Assembly: GCF_010509575.1 (NCBI RefSeq)
Contig: NZ_CP048437.1
Span: 2,418,001-2,482,000, forward strand
DNA: 64,000 nt
Direction: 5' to 3'
DNA from: Faecalibacterium duncaniae
GTDB lineage: Bacteria; Bacillota; Clostridia; Oscillospirales; Ruminococcaceae
Shown here piece after piece: positions 54,415-62,759 of this stretch. Within the stretch, counting starts at the first letter, position 1; each line of letters starts with the position of its first letter. The position numbers and the translations under genes are program-made. Below the pieces are notes generated by a model. That model had not been told where the DNA came from, made no database searches, and saw nothing but the letters and a program-made list of their open reading frames with translations.

Positions 54415-55443
54415 TTACTTTTCGTAACTCTGGGGCAGCTCGTTCTTGGGGTCACGGTCCATCAGGGAGCGCACCGCCTCGGCGGCGCTCATTCCCTTGT
54501 TCACAACAGCGTTCACGGTCTGGACGATGGGCATTTCCACCTGATACTTGGCGGCAAGTTCCAGCGCGGCAGGCAGGGCGTTCATGCCCTCAACCACCAT
54601 GCCCACCTCCTTCACGGCCTGCTCCGGGGTCTCACCCTTGCCGATGAGGATGCCGGCCCGGTTGTTGCGGCTGTGCATACTGGTGGCGGTCACGATCAGG
54701 TCACCGATGCCGGCCAGACCGGCAAAGGTGTGGACATTGCAGCCCATGGCCACGCCCAGCCGGGCAAGCTCGGCAATGCCGCGGGTGATGAGGGCGGCAC
54801 GGGCGTTGTCGCCATAGCCCAGGCCGGTGGAGATGCCCACGCCCAGCGCAATGACGTTCTTCATGGCACCGCTGAGTTCCACGCCCTTGATGTCCTCATT
54901 GGTATACACACGCATGACGTTGTTGGTGAACACCGTCTGCACGAATCTGGCCGCTGCCATATCCTTGCTGGCCGAAACGATGGTGGTGGGCAGGTCGATT
55001 GCCACCTCCTCGGCGTGGGTGGGGCCGCTCAGGGCCACCAGACGCACCCCCTTGGGGCCGCCCTCTTTGCCCAGCTCATCGGCCAGGATCTCCGTCATGG
55101 TGAACAGGGTATCCTTTTCAATGCCCTTGGCAACGTCCACAATGATCTGACCGTCCGGCACAAAGGGCCGGGCCTTGGCTGCGGTGGAGCGCACGAACAC
55201 CGACGGCACCGCGAACAGCAGGATCTCCTTGTCCGTGCACACCTCTTCCACGCTCTTGGTGAACTTCATCTCTGCCGGAATGGTCATGCCGGGCAGATTG
55301 GGGTGGACCCGGGTGGTGGAAAGGTTGTCGATCTCCTGTTCCAGCGCCGACCACACGGTCACGTCATTGCCGCTCACCGTCAGCATCCGCGCCAGAGCCA
55401 TGCCCCAGGTGCCTGCACCCAGAATACCAATTTTATGCTTCAT
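54415..55443 (-). CDS. gpsA: NAD(P)-dependent glycerol-3-phosphate dehydrogenase
   Basis: A 342-residue enzyme making sn-glycerol 3-phosphate for phospholipids. The Rossmann motif is KIGILGAGTWGMALARML. The catalytic Lys lies in the GAMKNVIALGVGISTGLG block (about 185-205). RNNRAGILIGKGE is also conserved. ATG at 55443 has GGAGG ten bases upstream and replaces a longer unsupported frame. It stands as a single gene, convergent with the SGNH gene over repeat copy 2. Confidence 0.94.
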   Translation of the reverse strand: MKHKIGILGAGTWGMALARMLTVSGNDVTVWSALEQEIDNLSTTRVHPNLPGMTIPAEMKFTKSVEEVCTDKEILLFAVPSVFVRSTAAKARPFVPDGQIIVDVAKGIEKDTLFTMTEILADELGKEGGPKGVRLVALSGPTHAEEVAIDLPTTIVSASKDMAAARFVQTVFTNNVMRVYTNEDIKGVELSGAMKNVIALGVGISTGLGYGDNARAALITRGIAELARLGVAMGCNVHTFAGLAGIGDLIVTATSMHSRNNRAGILIGKGETPEQAVKEVGMVVEGMNALPAALELAAKYQVEMPIVQTVNAVVNKGMSAAEAVRSLMDRDPKNELPQSYEK

Positions 55444-55631
55444 TGTGTTTTGTCCTCCGTATGCGCCGGGCTGCTTGTGTGCCCGGCCTGTTCCCCGCGC
55501 TTCCTGCACGGGGCCTGTCTGATTCCATTTTACACGAAACATCGTACCGCGTCAACTCCTTGCCAGTCTGCACAAAGTTAACCTGTGTTTTCTTTTGTTT
55601 TTGGCCAGAGTGAAAGATTTTCGCCAATGGA

Positions 55632-55660
55632 TTGCACTTGTCTCCATTTCATGCTATAGT
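55632..55660 (+). promoter_or_regulatory. upstream promoter of the amino-acid importer operon
   Basis: TTGCAC (55632-55637), 17-base spacer, TATAGT (55655-55660). The region 55444-55759 otherwise holds no gene. Confidence 0.65.
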
Positions 55661-55688
55661 ATTTTGGTAGGAATTGTAGGATATGCTC

Positions 55689-55719
55689 TTGACCTGAACC
55701 ATAGTTTAAGGTGTATCCT
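55689..55719 (+). promoter_or_regulatory. MerR-type promoter with 19-base spacer
   Basis: TTGACC (55689-55694), 19-base spacer, TATCCT (55714-55719). The spacer holds an imperfect dyad starting ACCT and ending AGGT (55692-55712), and the whole is flanked by TAGGATA/TATCCTA. The long spacer with a centred dyad is the hallmark of MerR-family targets; no MerR gene is in the window. Confidence 0.5.
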
Positions 55720-55759
55720 AAAGATATTCCACCGTTTTTTATCAATAAGGAAGAAAAAT

Positions 55760-56443
55760 ATGTTTGAAGCACTTCTTACCAACCGCACGGTCAGCGTGCT
55801 GTGGGAGGCCCTGCCCCGCATCCTGACGGCAGGCCTGACCATGACCATTCCCCTGACCCTGATCTCCTTCAGCCTTGCCATGGTCATTGCAGTGGCTGTT
55901 GCGCTGGTGCAGTACGCCAATGTTCCGGTGCTGCGCCAGATCGCCCGGTTCTACATCTGGGTCATCCGGGGCACGCCGCTGCTGGTGCAGCTGTTCATCA
56001 TCTTCTACGGCCTGCCCAGCCTGGGCATCATGCTGGATGCTTTTCCGGCAGCCGTCATCGCCTTTGCTTTCAACGAGGGTGCCTACTGCGCCGAGACCAT
56101 GCGCGGCGCGCTGGAAAGCGTGCCCCAGGGCCAGCTGGAGGCCGGTTCCTGCGTGGGCATGACCTGGTGGCAGATCATGCGCCGCATCGTTCTGCCGCAG
56201 GCCCTGCGCACCGCCGTGCCCTCCCTGTCCAACTCCCTCATCAGCATGATCAAGGACACCTCTCTGGCCTCCAACATCACGGTGGCAGAGTTGTTCATGG
56301 CAGGCCAGCGTGTGGCAGCCCGCACCTACATTTTCCTGCCCATCTACTGCGAGGTGGCTGTGGTCTACCTGCTGTTCTGCACCATCATCACCAAGCTGCA
56401 GGCACTGGTGGAGCGGCAGCTGAACGCACACGGCTTCCAGTGA
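55760..56443 (+). CDS. polar amino-acid ABC importer permease (HisMQ family)
   Basis: A 227-residue permease with about five membrane segments. It has the RFYIWVIRGTPLLVQLFIIFYG and EAGSCVGMTWWQIMRRIVLPQA (EAA) motifs of amino-acid importers. AAGGAAG precedes the ATG. It is the first gene of permease-ATPase-binding protein; a single permease suggests a homodimer. Confidence 0.93.
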   Translation: MFEALLTNRTVSVLWEALPRILTAGLTMTIPLTLISFSLAMVIAVAVALVQYANVPVLRQIARFYIWVIRGTPLLVQLFIIFYGLPSLGIMLDAFPAAVIAFAFNEGAYCAETMRGALESVPQGQLEAGSCVGMTWWQIMRRIVLPQALRTAVPSLSNSLISMIKDTSLASNITVAELFMAGQRVAARTYIFLPIYCEVAVVYLLFCTIITKLQALVERQLNAHGFQ

Positions 56444-56459
56444 GAAAGGGGTGGACGGT

Positions 56460-57275
56460 ATGGCCATGTTAGAGATCAAAGACATCCACAAAACATTTTA
56501 CACCTATGATGATAAGCCCCGCTTCCACATCGGGCCTTTCCCGCGCGGCAATGCCCGCCGGGTGCGCAGCGCACTGCACGTCCTGAACGGCGTGGACCTG
56601 AGTGTGGAAAAGGGAGATGTTGTTGCCATTCTGGGCCCTTCCGGCTCCGGCAAGACCACCCTGCTGCGCTGCCTGAACTTTCTGGAGACCGCTGACAGCG
56701 GCACTCTGGTGTTCGACGGCGAATCCTTCGATCTTGGCAGGATCTCCCGGGCCGACATTGCCCGCCTGCGCAAAAAAACGGCCTTTGTATTCCAGAACTA
56801 CAACCTGTTCCGGAACAAGACCGCCCTGCAGAATGTGACCGAGGGCCTGATCGTTGCCCGCAGGATGCCCAAAGAGCAGGCGGATGAGATCGGCAGACGG
56901 ATGCTGGAAAAGGTCGGTCTGGCCGACCGGGCCGACTACTATCCCCGCCAGCTTTCCGGCGGACAGCAGCAGCGCGTTGCCATTGCCCGCGCCCTTGCCA
57001 CCGACCCGGAGATCATTTACTTTGACGAACCCACCAGTGCCCTTGACCCAGAGTTGACCGGTGAGGTGCTCTCGGTCATGCGAAATCTGGCCGAGGAGGG
57101 CATGACCATGCTGGTGGTCACCCACGAGATGGGCTTTGCCCGCAACGTCTCCTCCAAGACGGTATTCATGGAGAACGGCGTGGTGGTGGAGCAGGCCCCT
57201 TCCCACGAATTCTTTGCCCACCCCCGCGAGGAGCGGACCCGGGAGTTCCTGCGGAAGATCGAGCACACAGCATAA
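56460..57275 (+). CDS. polar amino-acid ABC importer ATPase (GlnQ/HisP-like) with N-terminal insertion
   Basis: A 271-residue ATPase with Walker A GPSGSGKTTLL, QNYNLFRNKTALQNV (Q-loop), signature LSGGQQQRVAIARAL and Walker B IIYFDEPTSALD. Between the first strand (IKDIHKTF) and the usual VLNGVDL there are about 25 extra residues (including KPRFHIGPFPRGNARR) not found in most members. AAGGGG lies ahead of ATG 56460. Confidence 0.92.
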   Translation: MAMLEIKDIHKTFYTYDDKPRFHIGPFPRGNARRVRSALHVLNGVDLSVEKGDVVAILGPSGSGKTTLLRCLNFLETADSGTLVFDGESFDLGRISRADIARLRKKTAFVFQNYNLFRNKTALQNVTEGLIVARRMPKEQADEIGRRMLEKVGLADRADYYPRQLSGGQQQRVAIARALATDPEIIYFDEPTSALDPELTGEVLSVMRNLAEEGMTMLVVTHEMGFARNVSSKTVFMENGVVVEQAPSHEFFAHPREERTREFLRKIEHTA

Positions 57276-57280
57276 GGGAT

Positions 57281-57396
57281 GGCCGACGGGGAGCTTTCCA
57301 CGCAAATGCTTCGGGCCATTCCATCGCCCGCCCTATTGCCTGCGGCAACAGGGTCCCACCCCAGCGGAACATTTGCTTAGGAAACTCCCCGCCGTC
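57281..57396. repeat. long imperfect inverted repeat between ATPase and binding-protein genes
   Basis: Arms 57281-57308 and 57370-57396 are nearly complementary (GACGGGGAG, TTTCC and GCAAATG shared), enclosing a TTGCC/GGCAA hairpin. In RNA this forms a hairpin of about 115 bases inside the operon, which may stabilise the downstream message or attenuate reading. It could also be a small palindromic mobile element. Confidence 0.65.
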
Positions 57397-57432
57397 CTCT
57401 TGATACAGCTTTTTCTATGAAAGGACTTAACT

Positions 57433-58281
57433 ATGAAGCGCAGAACTTTTATTTCGATGATGAGTGTCATGGCCGCTGCCGGCGTTCTGACCCTGTCCGG
57501 CTGCTCCAACAGCAGCACATCCACCGCCGCAAGCTCCGGTGCATCCTCTGCTGCCGGTTCCTCTGCTGACCAGTTGGCTGCCATTCAGGCCAGTGGCAAG
57601 CTGATTGTTGCGTTGGAGGGCGCATGGCAGCCCTGGAGCTACCATGACGAGAGCGACACTCTGGTGGGCTATGATGTCGAGGTCTCCCGCGCCATTGCCG
57701 AAAAGCTGGGCGTGGAGCCGGAGTATGTGGAGAGCGATTGGGACAGCCTGTTCGCCGGTCTGGACGCTGGACGCTTTGACATGGTCTGCAACGGCGTGGA
57801 GGTCACCGACGAGCGCGCCCTGACTTATGATTTCACCACCCCCTACGGTTACATCCACACCGCTCTGGCCGTCCGCAAGGACAACGACGAGATCAAGACC
57901 TTCGAGGATCTGAAGGGCAAGACCACTGCCAACAGCCTGGCTTCCACCTACATGGAGCTGGCTGAGAGCTACGGTGCCACCGTGCAGGGCATCGACACCC
58001 TGGAGGAAACCATCCAGCTGCTGGCTGCCGGACGCATTGACGCGACCCTGAATGCGGATGTCTCTTTCTACGATTACCTGAACGTCCATCCGGATGCCGA
58101 CTTCAAGATCGTGGCCCAGACTGAGGATGCCTCCCACGTTGCCATCCCCCTGCGCAAGGGCGACAACAGCGCCACCCTGCTGGAAGCCGTCAACAACGCC
58201 ATCGATGAGCTGCGCGCCGACGGCACCCTGAAGGAGCTGAGCGAGAAGTACTTCGGTCAGGATATCTCCTCCGAGAATTGA
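57433..58281 (+). CDS. polar amino-acid-binding lipoprotein (family 3)
   Basis: A 282-residue binding protein. The signal with lipobox LSGC (about residue 23) is followed by a Ser/Ala-rich linker. The ligand domain has VALEGAWQPWSYHD, LVGYDVEVSRAIAEKLG and the GRFDMVCNGVEVTDERA region that contacts the amino-acid backbone. Its sequence is nearer cystine/polar amino-acid binders than glutamine-specific ones, but this is by impression. It is the last gene of the importer. Confidence 0.92.
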   Translation: MKRRTFISMMSVMAAAGVLTLSGCSNSSTSTAASSGASSAAGSSADQLAAIQASGKLIVALEGAWQPWSYHDESDTLVGYDVEVSRAIAEKLGVEPEYVESDWDSLFAGLDAGRFDMVCNGVEVTDERALTYDFTTPYGYIHTALAVRKDNDEIKTFEDLKGKTTANSLASTYMELAESYGATVQGIDTLEETIQLLAAGRIDATLNADVSFYDYLNVHPDADFKIVAQTEDASHVAIPLRKGDNSATLLEAVNNAIDELRADGTLKELSEKYFGQDISSEN

Positions 58282-58300
58282 TTTTTCCCTGAATACGCCA

Positions 58301-58334
58301 GGAGGGCGGCTGCTGATGCAGCCGCCCTCCTTTT
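58301..58334 (+). terminator. intrinsic terminator of the amino-acid importer operon
   Basis: A perfect 13-bp stem (58301-58313 with 58318-58330, loop TGAT) followed by TTTTG. Confidence 0.92.
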
Positions 58335-58335
58335 G

Positions 58336-60183
58336 TTATGCGTGAAAATAATCATAGATGGTCTGTGCCAGCTGGGGGCCAACGCCGGGGGTATTTTCCA
58401 GCTGGTCGGGGGTGGCCTCCCGCACAGCACCCACGCTCTTGAACTGTGTCATCAGGGCCTTGGCCGTTTTGGGGCCCACCCCGGGCACCTCGGTCAGGGT
58501 GGAGGAATAGCTCTTCTTCCGCATCTGCTGCTTGCGGTAGGCATTGGCAAAGCGGTGGGTCTCGTCCTGGATGGCCGTGATAAAGGTGAAAGTCCCCCGG
58601 TTCATATTGATGGCGATCTCCCGGCCCTCACTGTCCACGATGGCGCGGGTACGGTGATGGTCATCCTTGACCATGCCGTAAAGGGGCACATCGGCCAGCG
58701 AAGTTCCTGCCAGTGCCGCCTTGGCCGCGCTGACCTGTCCCCGGCCGCCATCCATCAGCAGCAGGTCCGGCTTCTGCCCGAAATAATTGTCGCTGCCCTG
58801 CCCCTGTGCGGCCAGCGCGGCGTATTTCTCATACTCTGCCGCCCGCCGGGAAACCGTCTCGGCCAGCGAAGCATAGTCGTCCGTCCCCAGCACGGTCTTC
58901 ATCCGGAACTTCCGATATCCGGCTTTGTAGGGCTTGCCATCCCGGAAGGTGACCATGCCGCAGACGCTGGTGCCATCACCCCAGTTGGAGATATCGTAGC
59001 TCTCAATGGTGCGCGGCGGCTTGGAAAGCCCCAGCACCTGCGCCATCTCATCCAGCAGCTTCTCCTCACGGGCGTAGCGGCCGCTCTCCCGGGCCAGCCG
59101 TTCCACCGCATTGGTGTGGGCCATCTCCACCAGATGGGCCTTATCGCCCCGCTGGGGCACATAGAGCTGTACCTCACTGCCCCGCTTTTCGTTCAGGGCC
59201 TGCTGCAGCGCCTCGCTGTCCGGCGGCAGCTCGTCCACGGCAATGATCTTTGGGATCTGCTCATCGTCCAGATAATACCGGGGCAGAAACTCCTCCCGCA
59301 CGGCGGCAATATCTGCCGTATCGTGGAAAAGGAACTCCCGCTTATCGGTCAGCCGCCCCTCCCGGAAGCGCAGGACTGCCGCGCAGACACTGCTGGGGGT
59401 ACCGGCCAACGCCACCACATCCATCTCCACCTCCGGGTCCACCACGACCTTCTGGCCCGCTGTCACCTTGGTGATGGCGTTGATCTGGTCCCGGAGGAGG
59501 GCCGCTGTCTCAAATTCCAGCCGGTCAGAGGCTTCCAGCATCCGCTCGTTCAGGATCTTGAGAATGTCCTTTTTGCCGTACCGGATCAGATGCACCGCAT
59601 TTTTCACGGCCTGATTGTAGTTCTCGCAGCTGATCTTGCCGCTGCACACGGCCATGCACTTGCCGATATGGGCATTCAGGCAGGGCCGCCCCTTGCCGAT
59701 ATCCTGGGGGAACCGCTTGCTGCACCGGGGCAGCAAAAAGGCATCCAGCGCGGTCTCGGCCATCTGCCGGGCCGCAAAGGACGAGGTATAGGGGCCGATG
59801 TATTCAGCATCGTCCTCCTCCTTTTGCAGCACGAAGGAAAGGCGGGGCCAGGCTTCCCGGGTCACCTTGATATAGCTGTAACCCTTGTCATCCTTCAGCA
59901 GGATATTGTACTTGGGGGTGTGCGCCTTGATCTGGCTGGCTTCCAGCACCAGCGCCTCGAACTCGCTCTGGCAGACGATGACATCAAACGCATAGGCGTG
60001 AGCGATCATCTGGCTGACCTTGTTGTCGTGGGGCACACCCTCGCGGAAATACTGGCTCACCCGGATGCGCAAACGCTTGGCTTTGCCGATATAAATGATG
60101 GTATCGCTTTTGTCCCGGATGATATACACACCGGGCAAAAGCGGCAGCATACAGGCTTTCTGATACAGTTCTGCTTTGGTCAT
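58336..60183 (-). CDS. uvrC: excinuclease ABC subunit C
   Basis: A 615-residue UvrC. The N-terminal GIY-YIG nuclease reads PGVYIIRDKSDTIIYIGKAK. The Cys-rich middle CLNAHIGKCMAVC, a UvrB-binding UVR segment with LEFETAALLRDQI, the RNase H-like C-terminal nuclease with ESYDISNWGD and LLLMDGGRGQ, and the terminal helix-hairpin-helix pair (VPGVGPKTAKAL; TPGVGPQLAQTI) are all present. It makes the incisions of nucleotide-excision repair. ATG at 60183 with AAGGAG is chosen. Confidence 0.96.
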   Translation of the reverse strand: MTKAELYQKACMLPLLPGVYIIRDKSDTIIYIGKAKRLRIRVSQYFREGVPHDNKVSQMIAHAYAFDVIVCQSEFEALVLEASQIKAHTPKYNILLKDDKGYSYIKVTREAWPRLSFVLQKEEDDAEYIGPYTSSFAARQMAETALDAFLLPRCSKRFPQDIGKGRPCLNAHIGKCMAVCSGKISCENYNQAVKNAVHLIRYGKKDILKILNERMLEASDRLEFETAALLRDQINAITKVTAGQKVVVDPEVEMDVVALAGTPSSVCAAVLRFREGRLTDKREFLFHDTADIAAVREEFLPRYYLDDEQIPKIIAVDELPPDSEALQQALNEKRGSEVQLYVPQRGDKAHLVEMAHTNAVERLARESGRYAREEKLLDEMAQVLGLSKPPRTIESYDISNWGDGTSVCGMVTFRDGKPYKAGYRKFRMKTVLGTDDYASLAETVSRRAAEYEKYAALAAQGQGSDNYFGQKPDLLLMDGGRGQVSAAKAALAGTSLADVPLYGMVKDDHHRTRAIVDSEGREIAINMNRGTFTFITAIQDETHRFANAYRKQQMRKKSYSSTLTEVPGVGPKTAKALMTQFKSVGAVREATPDQLENTPGVGPQLAQTIYDYFHA

Positions 60184-60250
60184 GGCAGCTCCTTGGTAAA
60201 ACAAAAAGCGGCAGGAAACATCCCGCCGCCTCAAAAATCAAAGGCTCGAA

Positions 60251-60514
60251 TTACTCTGCAAAGCCAGACTCGACCAGCTTGATCAGGCCATCAACAGCAG
60301 CCTGCTCGTCTGCGCCGTCAGCGATGATGCGGATGGTGGTGCCGCCCACGATGCCCAGAGACAGAACGCCCAGCAGGCTCTTAGCGTTCACGCGGCGCTC
60401 TTCCTTCTCGACCCAGATGGAAGACTTGAACTCGTTAGCCTTCTGGATAAAGAAGGTAGCCGGACGAGCGTGCAGACCAACCTGATTTTCAACGGTAACT
60501 TCTTTGACGTACAT
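60251..60514 (-). CDS. ptsH: phosphocarrier protein HPr
   Basis: An 87-residue HPr with the phospho-acceptor His15 in GLHARPAT and regulatory Ser46 in NAKSLLGVLSLGI, the substrate of HPr kinase in Firmicutes. A site that can receive phosphate at both positions supports CcpA-type control. It is a single gene next to uvrC, without ptsI. Confidence 0.95.
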   Translation of the reverse strand: MYVKEVTVENQVGLHARPATFFIQKANEFKSSIWVEKEERRVNAKSLLGVLSLGIVGGTTIRIIADGADEQAAVDGLIKLVESGFAE

Positions 60515-60582
60515 AGTAAAACGCTCCTATCTATTATCGTTCTCGGGAATTCGATTTGTTTCTTGCCTGTTGCGTTGTACCT

Positions 60583-60611
60583 ATTTTAGCGCAAGCCGAA
60601 ACCAATGTACA
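60583..60611 (-). promoter_or_regulatory. candidate ptsH promoter
   Basis: On the minus strand TGTACA (60606-60611), 17-base spacer, TAAAAT (60583-60588). The -35 is poor. The stretch 60612-60774 is AT-rich with no gene and no clear terminator for trmD. Confidence 0.4.
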
Positions 60612-60774
60612 GCCCCAGAACGCATTTTTGGCGGTTTTCCCAATGATGAGGGGGGTCTTTTTCGCCTTTTATACAAAGATAACAAAATTATTCCCCCAGT
60701 GTTGGCCGGGTAATACAAAAGTTTTCAACATTTTTTCGACCTTCGACAGTTTCCCGGCCCGTTCGACCCTGTTT

Positions 60775-62007
60775 TCAGCCCTGATAGCGCATTTCCAGCA
60801 CCTGACTGGGGCGCACCACCAGCGGGTCTTTGGCCGGGTCGAATTTCTCCTTTGCGCCCACTACCTGCCAGCCCATGCGGCGGTAAAGAGCCAGTGCCCG
60901 GGTGTTGGTGTTCAGCACCGTAAGCACCGGGTGCTCATGCTCCGGCAGCTTCTTCCGGGCGAAATCCAGCATCTTCTGGCCGATGCCCCTGCCCCGGGCG
61001 CTCTCCGTCACAAAAAGATGCTCCACCTGCCCGGTCTTGTGGTGTACGCTGACCGTGGCATCCGGCACATCCTTGGTATAGTGGAGGTAGCAGACCCAGC
61101 CTTCCTGCTTTTCCTGCTGCAGCTGCGGCAGGAACATCTCCGGGGTCAGGGCATCCAGGGCTTCCTGCACCCAGCCCCCGGCACAAATGCTCCGGCGGCC
61201 CTCCGCAAACAGCTTTGCGGCAGCCTCCATCTGCTCGGCGGTCTTGACCAGCCGGACATTCTCGCCCCGCTTCCACTTGGGGATCTCGGTCAGGGGATGG
61301 GTCTCACACCACTGCTCGTAGAGCTCCGGGCGGCGCAGACGGGTGCGCTCCCGGCTCTGCTGCCCCCGCCAGGCATCGATCTTTTGGTGGTTGCCCTCCA
61401 GCAGGACAGGCGGCACAGCACGGCCCTCCCAGACCTCGGGCCGGGTGTACTGGGGGTACTCCAGCAGGCCGTCCCAGTAGCTTTCCTCTTCGTAGCCCTT
61501 CTGCTCGGCCAGAACGCCGGGCTTCAGGCGGAGGACGCTGTCTGCCACCACCAGGCTGGCCAGCTCGCCGCCGGTGAGGATATAATCGCCGATGGAGATC
61601 TCCTCGTCTGCAAAGGCATCGATCACGCGCTCATCAATGCCCTCGTAGTGGCCGCAGACCAGGGTCAGGTTGTCATACTGGGCCAGCCGCCGGGCGTGCT
61701 CCTCGGTATAGCGCTGCCCACCTGCCGTCAGGAATACTATATGCGGCGCAGGCCGTCCCTGTTCCTGCACTTCCTTCTGGACTGCCCGCAGGCAGTCGGC
61801 AATGGGCTGGGCATAGAGCACCATGCCGCAGCCGCCGCCATAGGGATAGTCGTCAGTCTGCTTCTGTTTATTCAGGGTGTAGTCCCGGATCTGGTGGCAG
61901 TGGGTCTCAATATATCCCTTTTTGGCAGCGCGGCCGATGATGCTGGAATCCAGCACCTGCTGGCACATCTCCGGGAAAAGGGTCACAATGTCCACACGCA
62001 TCCCCAT
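60775..62007 (-). CDS. trmD: tRNA (guanine37-N1)-methyltransferase fused to a GNAT acetyltransferase
   Basis: A single open frame of 410 residues. Residues 1-240 are a full TrmD: MRVDIVTLFPEM, GGGCGMVLYAQP, VCGHYEGIDERVI and SIGDYILTGGELA (SAM-binding trefoil knot), ending in RRPELYEQW. Residues about 250-410 form a GNAT domain with VEHLFVTESARGRGIGQ (acetyl-CoA loop) and LYRRMGWQV. TrmD alone is about 240 residues. GAGGAG precedes ATG 62007, four bases from the rimM stop. The acetyl acceptor is unknown. Confidence 0.93.
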   Translation of the reverse strand: MGMRVDIVTLFPEMCQQVLDSSIIGRAAKKGYIETHCHQIRDYTLNKQKQTDDYPYGGGCGMVLYAQPIADCLRAVQKEVQEQGRPAPHIVFLTAGGQRYTEEHARRLAQYDNLTLVCGHYEGIDERVIDAFADEEISIGDYILTGGELASLVVADSVLRLKPGVLAEQKGYEEESYWDGLLEYPQYTRPEVWEGRAVPPVLLEGNHQKIDAWRGQQSRERTRLRRPELYEQWCETHPLTEIPKWKRGENVRLVKTAEQMEAAAKLFAEGRRSICAGGWVQEALDALTPEMFLPQLQQEKQEGWVCYLHYTKDVPDATVSVHHKTGQVEHLFVTESARGRGIGQKMLDFARKKLPEHEHPVLTVLNTNTRALALYRRMGWQVVGAKEKFDPAKDPLVVRPSQVLEMRYQG

Positions 62008-62010
62008 GGC

Positions 62011-62547
62011 TCACTCCTCCTCCCGCTCACTGTCAAAATCGTCATCCAGCAGGCCCGGGATGGGGGTGACAAGGAGATAGCCCTCCGGCGGGTTGCGCTC
62101 TTTCAAAAAGGCATCCACCCCGGGGAACATATATTCCTTGCCGCTGGGGGCCTTGACGGTGTAGATATCCTGTGCGCCGGGGTGATCCACGCTGGTCACC
62201 ACGCCGTACACCTTGCCGGTATCGGCATCCCGCACTTCACACCCGATGAGGTCGGCCACATACCACTTGCCCGCAGGCAGGGTGGCATCGTCACGGTCAA
62301 AGTAGAACACCTGCCCCCGCAGGGCACGGGCGGCATCCATATCGCTGACCCCTTCCAGCTGGAGCAGGGCCATCTGCCCCTGGGGGCGGATGGAGGTGAT
62401 CTTGTAGCACCTGCCGCCCTGGGGGGTGGTGTACAGGCGGCCCACCTTTTTCAGAAAGGCCACGCCGTCACACCACAGCTCCAGCTTCATCTCGCCGCGC
62501 ACACCGTGGGTGGTCACCACCTTGCCGGCTTCCAAGTATTTCTGCAT
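62011..62547 (-). CDS. rimM: 16S rRNA processing protein RimM
   Basis: A 178-residue RimM with the N-terminal VVTTHGVRGEMKLELW and LEGVSDMDAARALRGQVFY, and the PRC-barrel C-terminal YVADLIGCEVRDADTG and PGVDAFLKERN. It helps 30S maturation near ribosomal protein S19. AAAGGAG precedes the ATG. It is followed by trmD as in most Firmicutes, but a repeat and a terminator separate it from khpA. Confidence 0.95.
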   Translation of the reverse strand: MQKYLEAGKVVTTHGVRGEMKLELWCDGVAFLKKVGRLYTTPQGGRCYKITSIRPQGQMALLQLEGVSDMDAARALRGQVFYFDRDDATLPAGKWYVADLIGCEVRDADTGKVYGVVTSVDHPGAQDIYTVKAPSGKEYMFPGVDAFLKERNPPEGYLLVTPIPGLLDDDFDSEREEE

Positions 62548-62572
62548 TGCTTTTACTCCTTTAGCATCCTCA

Positions 62573-62700
62573 CCCTCTCCGTCATTGCTACGCAATGCCA
62601 CCTCTCCCGAGGGGAGAGGCCTTGGCAGTCACCACAAAGTTTCTGGTTTTGCCAAGGGCTCCCCCTTTGGGGAAGCTGGACGCGAAGCGGCCTGAGAGGG
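62573..62700. repeat. cloverleaf-like intergenic repeat, copy 3
   Basis: It carries CCTCTCCGTC at the left, CATTGC/GCAATG and CCTCTCCC/GGGGAGAGG hairpins, a CTTGGC/GCCAAG stem, CCCCC/GGGG and CTGAGAGGG at the right. It is copy 2 in reverse orientation: 46 of 47 bases agree over its left part. Confidence 0.82.
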
Positions 62701-62715
62701 CGAGCTGCCTAATAA

Positions 62716-62750
62716 TACAAAAAGGCCCCTTGCCTTGCGGCAAAGGGCCC
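62716..62750 (-). terminator. intrinsic terminator after khpA
   Basis: On the minus strand GGCCCTTTGCC pairs with GGCAAGGGGCC around GCAA and is followed by TTTTTGTATT. Confidence 0.88.
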
Positions 62751-62759
62751 GTAGGGTGC

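Noticed and set aside
60775..62007. TrmD-GNAT as an assembly or frameshift artefact
   Set aside because: The frame is continuous, both domains are complete and the junction has ordinary codon use.
60556..62712. Plus-strand open frame of 718 codons
   Set aside because: It is antisense to trmD-GNAT and rimM, which have family motifs and the conserved operon order.
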